Positions 22,891-34,645 of a stretch of DNA of 64,000 nt are shown in pieces. Both the position numbers and the translations under genes were made by a program. The stretch covers positions 3,223,001-3,287,000 of the forward strand of contig JBAJFG010000019.1 in assembly GCA_037903475.1 (NCBI GenBank). The letters are read 5' to 3'. Source of the DNA: Ancylostoma caninum. Taxonomy: Eukaryota > Nematoda > Chromadorea > Rhabditida > Ancylostomatidae. Below the pieces are notes generated by a model that saw only the letters and a program-made list of their open reading frames with translations, made no database searches and was not told where the DNA came from. Positions within the stretch are counted from its first letter, which is position 1; each line of letters starts with the position of its first letter.

Positions 22891-25048
22891 TCCAATCCCA
22901 ATTTGCACTTACTCGGTCAATTTTCACTATTTACTTCCACCGAAATGCGGCACCACAAATTGTTGGAAAGGAGCTGTCCATAGTGGGTCAATGGTTCCAC
23001 GAACCGCGGTAAAGAATGCTTCTTTTTGGATAGTGTCTGTTCTTCCACCTGCACTAATCTTATGTGAGGACAATGAAAATATGCGAGCGAAGCGAGCACG
23101 AAAAGAAGCCTGAGAGTCCGGCGTTAGCCGGGCGATCAGGCTGGTGAGTGATTAAATAAGAATAACCTATGGTGTAGAAGCATGGAATGGGAAAATCCTT
23201 GAAATAAGGTTTTTGAGTCACTTGAACTCAAGCGCTGAGGTATATCCACGTCATAACAATGCAACAACTTAAGAGATCTGCGGAAGAATGAGCGATTGCT
23301 AGCACTATTCCCAAGTTTCTCAAGGAATACTTTCACAGCATATTGTTAGGAGATCGTGACCAAAACTACACCTATTGTGCCTTTCCAGATCAGTTTTGTC
23401 AACTGAAAACCATTTCTGGACAGACTACAGCTGCCTCCAAGAATTGACCCAAAACGGCTATTGTTAGAGCTGTAAGCTGTGAGAGGTCAAAGTCGGCAAA
23501 TTCCGCATAATCAGCTAGTTTTCTTTTTGATGTACTTCACACCACACTGGTGCTAGTGTATGAAAGAAATGTTCTGTAAGCTACACTGAATTCTCATTAT
23601 TCTAATTTAAGCTTAATGTTACCTGTAAGCGTGGCATTCGTCTTCGTAATATTATATATATATGACGTACAACATTATTATACGGGACCTCGTGAAAATC
23701 AATACAGTTTTATTGTGGAAATCTGCTAATAACCGAAAGTTAGGAATTGCTCAGTCCTCCTAGGTTGCAGATTTAAAAATTTCATTGAGGAATGGCTGCG
23801 ACAGAAGGCGTTGCAGCGCTGATCACTACTGCCTACATCATTCGCAGTAACAGAGCAGAAAAATCTGTTTTTGAACCTTTGGGGAGAGTGAGGGCTGGGC
23901 TCGCACACAGTACCGTGCTTCTGTCACACTAGTTCCTGAGACGTCCGCTCTCTAACACGTTCAACCTGTTTGGCGTCATCCGTCGAATGCTGTATGCCAG
24001 TGCCAGAGATTTATCAACCTCTGACATCAAACATGTCGAACATGTTGGATGCCTGCTGTCGGGACAGGACAAACGTAGGAGAAGTCCAGTGTCGTGTGGA
24101 AGCTCCGCCTTAACTATTCACAAGATAGAGGGATTATTAGCGGGTTTTTAGTAAATCTGCACGGGATGATGTAAATCATATCTTTCGGATCCAATGCCTC
24201 ATTTAAAGAAGGGTGGGATAGGAAACGGCTTCAAATTTCGCATATGTACATCTCAAAATTCAGAGTTAGAAATGTTCCTTCGGGTACACTGTCTGAGAAA
24301 TCGGCAAAAAGTAAAGCAAATTCCTGTGGACTTTCAAAAAGTGTTATTTTCGCGAAATAGAGCACAATGGACATCGTAATTCAACTAAGTAGACAATTTC
24401 AGACATATATGGATGAACTAGTGGGAATGCCTCAGTTTGGGACTGGAGTTATGAGACGTGAGTAAGAATGAAATAGTCGTGAGACCAACTGCTTCAGCTT
24501 TTATTTGAGTTCATCTTGAACGTTTTTTTTTGAAATGAAAACAAATATCTGATAGCGGTTTGTTTGCTGTTTTGACTAAAATAACCATCGGCAGCTTCTA
24601 GCGAACTCCACATTTGAGCGCCGCCTATGAGCGTTCGCTACTCGGATTACTGAGCAATCAGTGTGGAACACTGCGCGTGGTACATCTGCTTGGACATGAT
24701 TCAAACAACATGAATTCGGTCAAAGCCGGTTTCGAAGAAATTCCTGCACTTCAGGAGATTTTGGGGGATTAAAAGCACATGAATCAACGGCAATCCCAAC
24801 TCTACTGAATATATTTGGAATTCTCTTGGTGATGGCTGGTCTCTAGCTAGAATCTTCTATATTCGTTTCGCTGAATGAAGTTGAACATAAGTGCGGCATA
24901 TCTGTCCTTGCATAGATGCACATCCTCTGAGTTCTCTGGCTAATCATCAAAGATTCGACACAGCTAAGGTCTCAAGATTCGTAGTAACTGGATAACGGTG
25001 CACGAGATAACCGTTACTGTAGACGTCTCTTCAAACAATGTAATTAGT
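22891..25048. other. Intergenic, no gene recognised
   Basis: No exon with a family signature, RNA gene or transposon end could be recognised. Reading frames are at most about 100 codons and look random. Confidence 0.35.
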
Positions 25049-25356
25049 GATGAGTGAATGAGTGAATGAATGAATGAATGAATGAATGAATGAATGATTG
25101 ATTGAATGAGTGAATGAATGAATGAATGAATGAATGAATGAATGAATGAATGAATGAATGAATGAATGAATGAATGAGCGAATGAATGAATGAATGAATG
25201 AATGAATGAATGAATGAATGAATGAATGAATGAATGAATGAATGAATGAATGAGCGAATGAATGAATGAATGAATGAATGAATGAATGAATGAATGAGCG
25301 AATGAATGAATGAATGAATGAATGAATGAATGAATGAATGAATGAATGAATGAATA
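25049..25356. repeat. AATG tetranucleotide microsatellite, about 300 bp
   Basis: About 75 head-to-tail copies of GAAT/AATG with occasional GAGTG, GAGCG and GATTG interruptions. The long minus-strand open frame of repeating Phe-Ile-His-Ser is a by-product of the repeat. Confidence 0.97.
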
Positions 25357-27670
25357 AGCTACATCATTCATGAATTGGCACTACACGTAGGCGACAGTAG
25401 ATCACGAGGTTTTTAGAGTAGAACCACAACACCTGTCCTTCATTGATGCAAGTATAAAAAAGGCATTGAAAAAGATATTGTTTGAACCATTCATGTTATT
25501 CGGGTACCCTGCTATCTGCCCGGAATAAACTACACGCTACGGGCACGAAATCCTTAATCTTTTAATGCAAAACACCTTATTTCCGGACGGGAACCGCACT
25601 CCCTCCCCTCCAAATTCTCCAGACTGGTTCTTGCTCAAGTTATGTTCAAGTGGGCGGAATATGTAGGTATGTCAATAGAAGTCAAACGCACCCGGGTTTG
25701 AAGAACAGAAGGTACACTGCCCCGTAACCCTAATTGAGCTTGATTTGTTTTTGGGTTGCCTAAGATATAATATCCAACTTGCTCCGGGGCGTAGCCGGCT
25801 AGATGCAAGCAGCAGATGATTAAGAGATGAAGAAAATAAATTCAAATACAGAGCTCCATCCGGAGAACCGAAAGAACCGCCTGTGCCAAAGGACCCAAAA
25901 GAACTGCACGACAAGCAGTTTTAGTCAAAGCAATCTGTACACTCTTTGCTGCGGCCCTTCTGCATCGATCAGGTCTGAAAGCCTTTCAACAGGTGGGTCG
26001 AAAAAAGAGTAAATGTACTTTACGGTCTCTGGGTATCCATAAGACTCGTGTGCAACTCTTCTGAGGCCTGCAACCCTTCGACTGAGCGAATGGAATAACT
26101 TTCAAAGTTAGTGAATACAGACAATGCTGGAAAGGACCATTCCTCGCTTCCGCAGCGATTGGCCAAAAGTTAGGCCGGGTATTAGATGTCCCTTAGATGT
26201 CCTTGAACGGTTTTTTGGGTTTCGTCCATTCCGAAATCAATGCGACTGTACAATATCAAACGATATAATATCAAATCGGCTGGTGGAAAAGTTATTATAC
26301 ATCAGAGGTTGAAACGAAAATGAAAACCTGAAAAATTTGAGCTCAGAAAGATGGCAGGATTTTCTGAGAAGTTTAGAAGAATCCGAAAAAAGAAGAGTCG
26401 AGGCTCTTTTCTGATGAGCTGTGGTAAAAATTAATTGTTGAGTTCATTAATTAATCAACAAATTAGTCACTCGCACACGAGTTGTCCCAGAGCCTTGCGT
26501 AGGAAGTGTTCTCCTGTTTCAAAAAATTCCAAAATGATAATGCCGGGGTAGTGTATGGTTCACTACTATTGCGACAGAATCATTGTTTGTTTACGGATAT
26601 GAGCAAATTATTATAATATTAATTGCAGGGCTATGCTTGGGTGGTCTAGTGACATTCAAAATGCTGCTTAATCCGGGATACTTACGTGATGGGTTCCTGT
26701 GCTGAGCCAGAGTTAAGATACAGACTCGACAGGAACTCAAGGTTATGCAACGTTTCAATATGGAAAATAGCTGCAGGGAAAGGACAGAAGCGGAAGCAGG
26801 TAAAATAGAAAGAATTACTGGTGAATGTCCTGAAGTCATGAGGGGAGAGTGCTCCCAATGACCAAAACGAGCTACTTAGTAAGGAAGACATATTAATTCC
26901 AGAGAACATAGCTATGCAGGAAGGTGTTCGCTGCGCTGCGCAGTGCGTAGCTGCGACCACATGCACGTTACGGTGTCGTTTTGGCAAACACGCGCTGAAA
27001 GAAGAGGATGAGTTCGGGAGTGGCGAGGTCCGCACAAAGAGTGGGGGCTCGCCAGCCGGGCTCGAGGGGCGCGGTCCGAACCGGTCACTTCTTGCCGTTA
27101 CGCAATGCTTACGAAGCGTCGTCCTGTAGTTAAAGTGCCGGAAAGCGCAGGACCGGAAATGCGCCCGGACCGACGACGAACTGCGATAACTAGGCTTGTT
27201 CGCCAGGTACTTCCACATGCGCGATTGCGAAAAGGATCAGCCGCGCCGTTTTTGTGGATCAGCCGAGAAATTTTTGGATTTCTGCGTGCGCCATCAAACA
27301 AACACTACGGATAATAGGACGGAGTAAATATAAAGCGCTTTTTAGTTGGTTTGTTTTTCACTTTGGTGAGCGGCCAATGGTTTTTCGCCACTATCACGTG
27401 GAGCATAAGGGAACGCGTTTTTCGTTGGCCAGTTCGTGGGATGCTCCAAAACTAAACGTTTCACCGATGCCTCTACCATTAATAAATAACAGCTAGAGCT
27501 GCAAAATTTCAACAAAAATATGGAACCTCGTCAGTTTTTGCTCTGCTGTTATACTGTTCTGCTGTTATGTTGCTCTACTGCCTCTGTTATAACTTCTCAG
27601 TGAGCAAAAGTACGTACGTGCAACACTCTCCATTAACTCTATCTGTTTTTTGAATGACATGATTTCTCTG

Positions 27671-27781
27671 ATGAAAGGAGCACATCATGGCCTCATGGGC
27701 ACTTTAATTATAGCCTATAAAGGTATAGGAGACTTCAGTGATCCGGGCTTGCTCGCACGCGCCACATCACCACAGAACAAG
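27671..27781 (+). CDS. Candidate first exon, unknown product
   Basis: An ATG opens 37 codons (MKGAHHGLMGTLIIAYKGIG, then DFSDPGLLARATSPQNK) ending exactly at a good donor, AAG|GTGAGA, in phase 0. Read-through would stop three codons later. No downstream partner exon was found. This is inference from open frame plus splice signal only. Confidence 0.25.
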
Positions 27782-29085
27782 GTGAGAATATGAATGGCAT
27801 CGATAGAATATAGGGCTGTGCAGAGAATCAGAGCGTTAAGACCGTGGGGCGTATGCTACTGGTCTGAACAAGTTCTCTGCATCTTCTTCTTATAAAATTT
27901 TAGCAACGTTCAAGGAATTCCTAAAAATGTTGAGCTGTGATCCCATGACTGATTTTTCCCCAGTTTGGATACATCGGTGCGGAGTGGGACAATTCGCTTC
28001 CCAGAACAATGCTGTAATGATGCTGCATGAGCGAGAAAGTTTGCAAAATGGATCTACACGAAATGAAAGTATTCAAGGAGCGGATAGGCGGACACGCGTA
28101 TAATTTCCTGAAATTCCCTTGGATTCCCTTGGGCAGAAATGGATTCTCTTGGACAGAAATGTCTTTATGGTTACAGACTTGGCTTCGTTTTACAAACGAT
28201 TTCCAGTGGTGGCGAGTTTTATATCGAGAGCAAGATTTTTTTTTGTGGAATGGGTGCATGCATTTTTTAAGGATCTTTGCGCTGTTTCGTTCTCTATAGA
28301 AAGAGGTTAACAAATTGAATCTAAAAGTTTTTGAATGATCATAAGGTGAGAAAAATCAGTTGTTTTGAAGCTTCTTTGTGATAGTTCAAGGAGGAACTAT
28401 TGGTGGTGAGTATTACATGTTTGATTAAGGCTTACTCGCTTAGTAAACATAACAGCAAGCACAGTTTTCCTATTAAGCTGTGCTTTAAAACTGAAATTGC
28501 TTGTGGAATCAGTACTATTGATATGGCAGGAATGTTGAGATATTTTAAGTTCAATCGATCAGTGGTTTCTCACGGAAAGGTGAACTAAACTGTAATAGTT
28601 TAGGATCAGCTGCTGAATTCAATGATTAGCAGTTGGTTAGGGAAAGATCTCGAGTTCTTCCAGGAGAGGCTCCAAATTCGGGAATCCTCACTTGTATGTG
28701 AAAAGCTTCAGTATTACATGCATAGTTACTAGTTCTTTGAGATGTTGAGCATTTGCAAAGAATTCTAAAGTAGCGTAGATTGATTGAAAAACTTCTGTAA
28801 AAATGAGCTTTATTCGCTTTAGACAGAATGTAAAGTGTCTGTACACGGCAAAAGTTAATTCTGGAAAATTCTAGGTTTTATCAGTTACAATAAAATTTTT
28901 CAATATGCTCTACTGTTTGGCCTCACACCTCAAAGCCAGAACAGAATAGTGCTGAGTATGCTATGAGTTGAGAGCATGGCACGAGCTGTAGACGTAGTAA
29001 CTAACAACTAGAGTAACTGCTGCAAAGAAGCTGTGGACATGGTTGGGGACTTCGCGGGACAATGATGGCTTGAGATGCTGAGCGG

Positions 29086-29271
29086 ATGGATATGCGCAGG
29101 ATGAATGGCGCTGCTCGCAGCGGAGTGCGTTTACCTACGGAGCGTGCGATAAAAAGCGGCGACTTCCGCATGTCAGATATGTCTGGCCACAAACACAGTT
29201 CGCAGTCCCTAAATGCAGCGGCGGCGTTCCGCTTTTTCGGCACGTACTCTCGTCAAACACGCGCACAGGTA
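29086..29271 (+). CDS. Candidate first exon, unknown product
   Basis: Sixty-two codons from ATG to a consensus donor, CAG|GTACGT. The peptide is rich in Arg, Ser and Ala and ends FFGTYSRQTRAQ. The opposite strand also has an open frame here and an adjoining one at 29276-29487 that follows a TGTTTCAG acceptor, so strand assignment is unsure. No family was recognised. Confidence 0.25.
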
Positions 29272-29941
29272 CGTTCTACTCTCTAACGCAGAAATCGACT
29301 GACTCTCCATGTCCATTAATGAAACGGGATACAAGGGCGCTGAGGTGGATGTTTTTGGTGTCGTGTTTGCTTTGACCGCATCGTACAATCGGCCACTCTA
29401 GCCTTCGAGCAGCCACACAGCAGCTGAACTGACAGAGGATCAGCTTAGCTGGCACCACCTCAATGACGTGACCCTGCTGAACTCGATCTGAAACATAGTG
29501 TGAGGTCATCCCGAGAGGAAGCAATTTTGTAACAGGAAGGGTCTGTCAACGCGAAAAATACGGCGCAAACTATGCTGCGCGCTCTGTTTGGCTCTCAGTT
29601 TTGTGAGCATGGGAGATAAGCTAAGAGCGCGTGTATTACCGGCGATTATCGGCGAAGTACATATTTTCAGCATTTCCGTCACAACTGAATGAATGGAACA
29701 TGCAGCATCTTGTTTCTATTGTTCACTACTAAGGTGGAAAAAACGTACTTGTTTCACATATGCATTTTCGAAACACTCTCTAAGGGCGCGAATTATTGTT
29801 TGATTTACTTTCTCTGCTCTGTGGTGATTCGGCAAGGGTTTTTTAAAGTCATGTGAGAGCGCATTTTTCCTCTACAAGCACCCTCCCTTCGCTTTTTTAG
29901 AAAAAAACTTCATTTTTCACTATTTTGAGGAACTGGAAATA

Positions 29942-30770
29942 TTAGGTTGGTGCAAAAGATTTGTCGTTTTTATTTCAGAAGTATACAATCCTCCTTGGAT
30001 GCCTCTTGGTATGGTAATGAACTTGTAGAGAAAATCCTGCTCTACTTTGCTTTTGGTTTAAAAGATTCCTATTTTAGTCTGTAGGCAAGAAATACCCAAA
30101 AATTCACAGAGACGTATTCTCAAATTTCTATATTTTATATGATTTTCCGATAGGCCACAAGCAATTCAGTTCAAAACACCTTTGCATTCTCTGTAGAGGT
30201 GATTCCATTGCCGAGCTCTGGCTTTATTGCTTCCGTTCCGGAGAAAAGCAGACAAGTACTTTTTGAAACATTCTCTGTGCTTTTTCTGGATCTCTTGAAG
30301 TACAGTTGAATCCATGCCGTCAATACGAAGCAGTTCACTGAGTATTATCTCTAACCGTTATTTGGTACGAAAAAATCGAAAAACTCCACTAGAAGGATGC
30401 TCAAGATGGTTGGAGGCTCATTCTCTGCGTTGCCAAAATTGACGAAAATCCCCTCCGAAGGAAGAGGAATTTCTATAATTTAGCTATCGAAAGATATACC
30501 TATCGTACCCTGCGGGAATTTTAACGTATGGGTGATGCCGTTCTCCACTTCCACTAGCTCTTACTATGCAAAAAAAATCGCCAACATGACGACTCAAAAA
30601 TAGGAATCTCCTACTTTTGTATTTCCGCTTCACAGTTTCACGAGCGCCAAAAAAGTGCTCATTAAGCAAGTGGTGTTCTCTACTGATCATAGAACTTTTA
30701 CCACTCGTCAAAGTTATACTTTGGTGAATTTGTGGAAAAAATGAAGAAAACTCTTGCACCAATCTAATAG
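29942..30770. mobile_element. Mariner-type element remnant, no intact transposase
   Basis: The left end TTAGGTTGGTGCAAAAG (29944 on) and the inverse of the right end, TTAGATTGGTGCAAGAG (ending near 30768), are 17-bp terminal inverted repeats with two mismatches, each next to TA, the mariner target. The interior of about 830 bp has no clear DD34D transposase frame. The ends resemble those of the mariner at 54070. Confidence 0.6.
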
Positions 30771-30784
30771 AATTACCACCATAC

Positions 30785-31342
30785 TTCACTTGTTCCTAAT
30801 CTATAGCTACTGTCTTCTCAACGACCGGTCCCTCGCTTCTCCCAAAACTTTGTTATTTGGAAAAAAAATGTGACTGACTTATTTGACAAACTAGGGGGGG
30901 GATGACGGATGGACGATCAATTCAGTAGGCCACATCTGCTGCAGAAGTAGCCAAATCAGAACTATTTTACATCTTTGAGCTAATATTTCATGATCGCGTA
31001 CTCACAGAGATGTACCTATTACTCCTAGGCAAACTATTTATTTAGCTGCCTAGTCAGATTAAAAAGTAGACTCTAGTAAGACAAGCGAATTCATTGTAAG
31101 TGAAGGAGATAGTAGATTTCTCCATGCACAGAAGCTCGGACTTGTCATCAAGATTAAAATCTACCGTTCAAGACCACGTTGATTCCTCAGCAACGAAACT
31201 CTGACCGCATCTCTCCTCATTCATCGGACAACTAACAGCGCTCAGTGAAGTAAAAGTACGTGCAAATGCGGTGCTCTTTCGTTGAGAATTTCACCTTCCC
31301 GGTCTGTTGTTTGCCAAATCGTTTTCCGCTTGTAACTGGCAC
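30785..31342. other. Intergenic, no feature recognised
   Basis: Contains a G tract near 30895 but no exon, RNA gene or transposon end that I can support. Confidence 0.35.
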
Positions 31343-31606
31343 CTATTGAGGCAGTTGGGAAAGTGCAGACACGCCTGCACAGTCCCGGCAGAGGTTTTTC
31401 CCACAACACCTTGCTCGCGTCTTTTTGAGGTTGTCGGTGGTGTCAACACTCCTACGTGACTCGCCTCGTCTAATCCTCATGCCAGGTACATAGAGTTGTG
31501 GGCGGCGAGTTGGTCGCTGTCTACGACGATCCAGTTCACATTCTGTATTGTTGACGTTAATGCTTAGATTCGCGTTCGCAACCATGAAAGCGAACTGTAA
31601 GAAAGA
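31343..31606 (-). CDS. Candidate terminal exon of a basic, cysteine-containing peptide
   Basis: After a good acceptor (TTTCTTACAG) the minus strand is open for about 87 codons to a TAG at 31343. The peptide has many paired basic residues (DRRRQR, TRRPQ, IRRGESRR, LKKTRAR) and a cysteine cluster RCCGKNLCRDC near its C-terminus. Dibasic sites plus a compact cysteine cluster suggest a processed secreted peptide, but no signal-peptide exon was found and I recognise no family. The opposite strand also has an open frame (31578-31734) overlapping its 5' part. Confidence 0.35.
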   Translation of the reverse strand, partial: SFLQFAFMVANANLSINVNNTECELDRRRQRPTRRPQLYVPGMRIRRGESRRSVDTTDNLKKTRARCCGKNLCRDCAGVSALSQLPQ

Positions 31607-31930
31607 GATTTCCGCATTTTTGGAGAAAGAAATCCTTCGTGAATGTTGTCCGGTCCGGACGCCTTGCAAGATCGAGCATTTTCTATCCAGGAGGAACTCC
31701 CAGAATGACATCTTAGCACGCTTCGTCACGCCGTGATGTGAAGTTGCATGATGAAAATACCATGGCACGCCCTCCCTGCTGAACAAAGTCAGTACTTGCA
31801 TGGGGGTAGTTGCACTGTTAAGGACAACGGGGGTCACAAAATCAGATTAGAAATCAAAAGTTCTATGTAATCCGCTCATAACTAATTTAAATTTGTTTCC
31901 TAACAAATGTTGATGCTTCACTGCTTTAAG

Positions 31931-32059
31931 AAGTGTGCTGCACTGGTCTGGACCTTTCCGCCTGCGCCACACCTTACAATCAAACGAGAATGGAAACGGT
32001 AAAATCAAGCGATGCCAGTGGATCCAAACCACTATGCGGACCGGATGAGCGGTACGGAG
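31931..32059 (+). CDS. Unidentified four-exon gene, exon a
   Basis: Follows acceptor CTGCTTTAAG (the true border may be 31934), phase 1, and ends TACGGAG|GTGTTC in phase 1. The peptide contains VCCTGLDLSACATPY and ends PLCGPDERYG. It joins the next exon in phase to give DERYG-ELYPG. The cysteine content suggests an extracellular protein; the family is not recognised. Reading on instead meets TAG at 32130. Confidence 0.4.
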
Positions 32060-32422
32060 GTGTTCTGACGAGATTCATAAACGTTGCTGAGGGGGTTGTG
32101 AACCACCACTCTTCGAGCAGACGAGTTCTCTAGACAAAAATAAGTACATGTTATAGTTCTGGAGAGAGCCACTCGTGGGAGTATGTAATGAGAAGCATCG
32201 CTGAAGATAGCAAAAGCGTGAATGTCTTGCCCATCAGTCGAGAACTTCTTACATGACTTTTTTCATCCTTGACACTTTTTTCAACCATTTATCGATGATT
32301 TTGGGACTTTTGACATGACTGCGGTCCGTTGAACCCCTCTAATCGCCATTCTGAGAAAATTCCTGTCTTAATGTTTGAACTTTGCATCGTCGTCTTTCTG
32401 CTTCCTGGTTAATCATGCATAG

Positions 32423-32526
32423 GAGAATTATATCCTGGTTCAAAGGTGAACCATGCTTGTCTGATCAACCTCGAGCAAAAGAACGTGGATGCCACCGTCA
32501 TTGCTGCCGCATCTTCTAATGCAGAG
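32423..32526 (+). CDS. Unidentified four-exon gene, exon b
   Basis: A 104-nt exon, acceptor ATCATGCATAG and donor GAG|GTAAGA, phase 1 to 0. It encodes ELYPGSKVNHACLINLEQ and KNVDATVIAAASSNAE. The other two frames contain stops. Composition is protein-like and the phase matches both neighbours. Confidence 0.5.
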
Positions 32527-32592
32527 GTAAGAACTTGGTCTGCTGAGAGGAGCAGAGGAAGTGGTAGTACACTAATCTCACTTTGCCAGTAG

Positions 32593-32693
32593 ATACTGGG
32601 TCTTAGCTATGCAAAAAGAGATGCTTTCGAACGCAGAAACCGCATGCGAAGAACATTCGTCGAGGATTGTGCAAACAATCCGGCAGCAGATGG
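32593..32693 (+). CDS. Unidentified four-exon gene, exon c
   Basis: A 101-nt exon, acceptor TTTGCCAGTAG and donor GATGG|GTTAGA, phase 0 to 2. It reads ILGLSYAKRDAFERRNRMRR, then TFVEDCANNPAADG. The FERRNRMRRTF stretch faintly recalls the FxRRxxIRxTW motif of family 31 glycosyltransferases, but the following exon does not support that, so no function is assigned. Confidence 0.5.
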
Positions 32694-32950
32694 GTTAGAG
32701 CACAAGCTTCTCTGTACTTTTCGATAGTCGGCAAATCTTTAATAGTCGGCAAGGCTCACACACACATTCCTGTTCCCATTGGAGTGTTGGATTACAAGGA
32801 AATTTTCTTATTAAGGATTAACCCGTAGTAGAGACAAGATTACAACGAACGATTTGTTCCGATATTGTTATTGTGTGTTACATTATTGTTAAGGAACATA
32901 TAAGAGACTTCTAGGAGGTCCGACCACTTCGCGCTTGATCTTCGTCCTAG

Positions 32951-33066
32951 CACTCTGACTGCCTGTGCATGCGCACATTCCACCGACATCATCATTCTCA
33001 ATCAATACTGTGGTGTGGCTCGCGGAGCCGTTCCGGACCACTGTGGGAGACTGGAGACAGCACCAG
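32951..33066 (+). CDS. Unidentified four-exon gene, exon d
   Basis: A 116-nt exon, acceptor CTTCGTCCTAG and donor CCAG|GTTTGT, phase 2 to 1. It encodes TLTACACAHSTDIIILNQYC, then GVARGAVPDHCGRLETAP. It is cysteine-rich like exon a. A possible last exon follows ACACCACAG at 33494 (16 codons to TAA at 33543), in the right phase but very short. Confidence 0.45.
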
Positions 33067-33599
33067 GTTTGTGGCCAGCAGTCTGATTTACAAGAAGGAT
33101 GTACTCACATATATTCAGTAAGCAAACGCAAGCTGGAGAAGAGAATAGCGGAAAATTCCCAAAAAAGAACTTTTGTAATACTTTCTCATCTGTCACTGTA
33201 CACATGGAAGGGAATGAAAACACCAGGTAATCAAGAGGGAAGAAAAATGCGGCGAGGTCTGAAGCTGACAATGAGATCAACACCGGTTATGAACAGTGGG
33301 CGGGAGAACAAGGAGACCTGCTACGTGGAAAATGTCATAAGCGAATAGAAGTACAAGAGCAGAGGAGTGGGGAGAGTGAGTCACATTTTCGTGGGAAGAT
33401 TCTCGTCTTGTTTTTGCGCTTTGAGCTCGTGCGATGGACCGGAAAGCCGGAAGAGACCGGTTGTCGGAGCGAAGGACGCACACCACAGCTATCTTAGTGC
33501 ACACCATTGGAAGGGAACGGCTCACTGCTACGAAGGCGTAACTGAATAGTTGATCGAAAAATAGCATCCACAGAAGCCTAGAGGTTTGAGGTTTCCGCT

Positions 33600-34429
33600 G
33601 CTAAGAGCAGCCGAAATCGTGTAGCACAATTTTCTGAAATCGTCGGTATTTGTGATCCAACAATTTTGTATTCGATAAGTTTAAACATCTAAGCCATGAA
33701 GTGTGGACTTATGGAAAATTCGTCACCACCGCTCATTTCTGCAGCTGCTTTCTTCACGGATCTGGATATTTGCATTCATTTGCCGTTTTTACGCTGATGA
33801 ATAAACACAAATCCGAAAGAAAGCAACGAACTGGTCGACTACGATGAAAAAAATGCTGCTGAAGGAACAGAAAGAACATATTATGCTTCTTCGGTTTTCG
33901 AGGGCGATTTTCAAATCAAGCTGATGGTCACTGCGAGCTCGTCTGAGCCCAAAACTATTCCAGAATACCTACTGAGGTCGGATCACGGGGACCTTGTGCT
34001 TAGTAATCGTGAGAGGCAGACGTTGCCGGTGCCGCCTTTGCTCAAAAGATGCAAATCTTAAAGTTATCAAATGCCTCCAAGTCCCACGAGCGAAAACATC
34101 TACAAATATTGCTTTACGAATATTGCCATGGCTCGTATTCAGCAAACGGTCAAACTGCAAAAGTTGTTTTCTTCCTCTTCCTCCATACGTTTTGGCATTG
34201 GAGCTTACCGCGTGTCTTTTTTGGACGATTGCTCTTTAGTCCCAGACACCCAGTGTGTCTAACTAATGTTTTTAGGGTGATTTTTCTTGAGTGAACTCGA
34301 GTAGCATATCGGTATTTCCAGCCATACCGAACCGCAGGACTTCGGCAGCAATTGAACGCAAGCCAAGTGAAGTTTGTAAAGAAGAAAAATGAGCGAAGGA
34401 GACTTTGTACTAGAGTTTTGACCGAATCG
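33600..34429. other. Intergenic, no gene recognised
   Basis: Short overlapping frames on both strands without family signatures. Nothing supportable. Confidence 0.35.
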
Positions 34430-34645
34430 AATAAAATTCGAATATTTATTCGAATGTTCGAATATTCGAAAATTCGAATATTCGGAAATTCGGAGGTTCC
34501 GAAAAATTCGAGAGTTCGAACATTCGAAAATTCGGGGGTCCCAAAAAATTCGAAAATTCAAATATTTGAAAATTCGATGGCACCGCAACATTCGAAAGTT
34601 CGAATATTCGAAAATTCTAGGGTCCGGAATTATTCGGACATTTTA
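34430..34645. repeat. 42-bp satellite array A (TTCGAATATTCG-rich)
   Basis: About five copies of a 42-bp unit built of TTCGAA, AATATTCG and AAAATTCG. The marker segment recurs at 34491, 34533, 34575 and 34617, exactly 42 bp apart. As 42 is a multiple of three, both strands stay open and give a 14-residue repeat that is probably not expressed. The same unit forms array B 1.1 kb away. Confidence 0.9.

Larger units (their letters stand above)
25357..29941. other. Intergenic or intronic DNA with only weak exon candidates
   Basis: Most of this 4.6 kb shows no recognisable feature. A GC-rich patch at 27000-27210 and three frames ending at good donors (27105-27207, 27671-27781, 29086-29271) could be exons; the last two are listed separately. 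A 178-codon minus-strand frame at 26682-27218 has random-looking composition and no family signature. Confidence 0.3.

Noticed and set aside
24964..25371. 135-codon frame of repeated Phe-Ile-His-Ser
   Set aside because: Translation of the AATG microsatellite, not a gene.
26682..27218. 178-codon minus-strand open frame
   Set aside because: Ser/Arg-rich random-looking composition, no domain, no good splice context, and a competing plus-strand frame over the same GC-rich patch.
32593..32693. Family 31 glycosyltransferase exon
   Set aside because: Only the FERRNRMRRTF stretch resembles the family; the neighbouring exons lack its other motifs.
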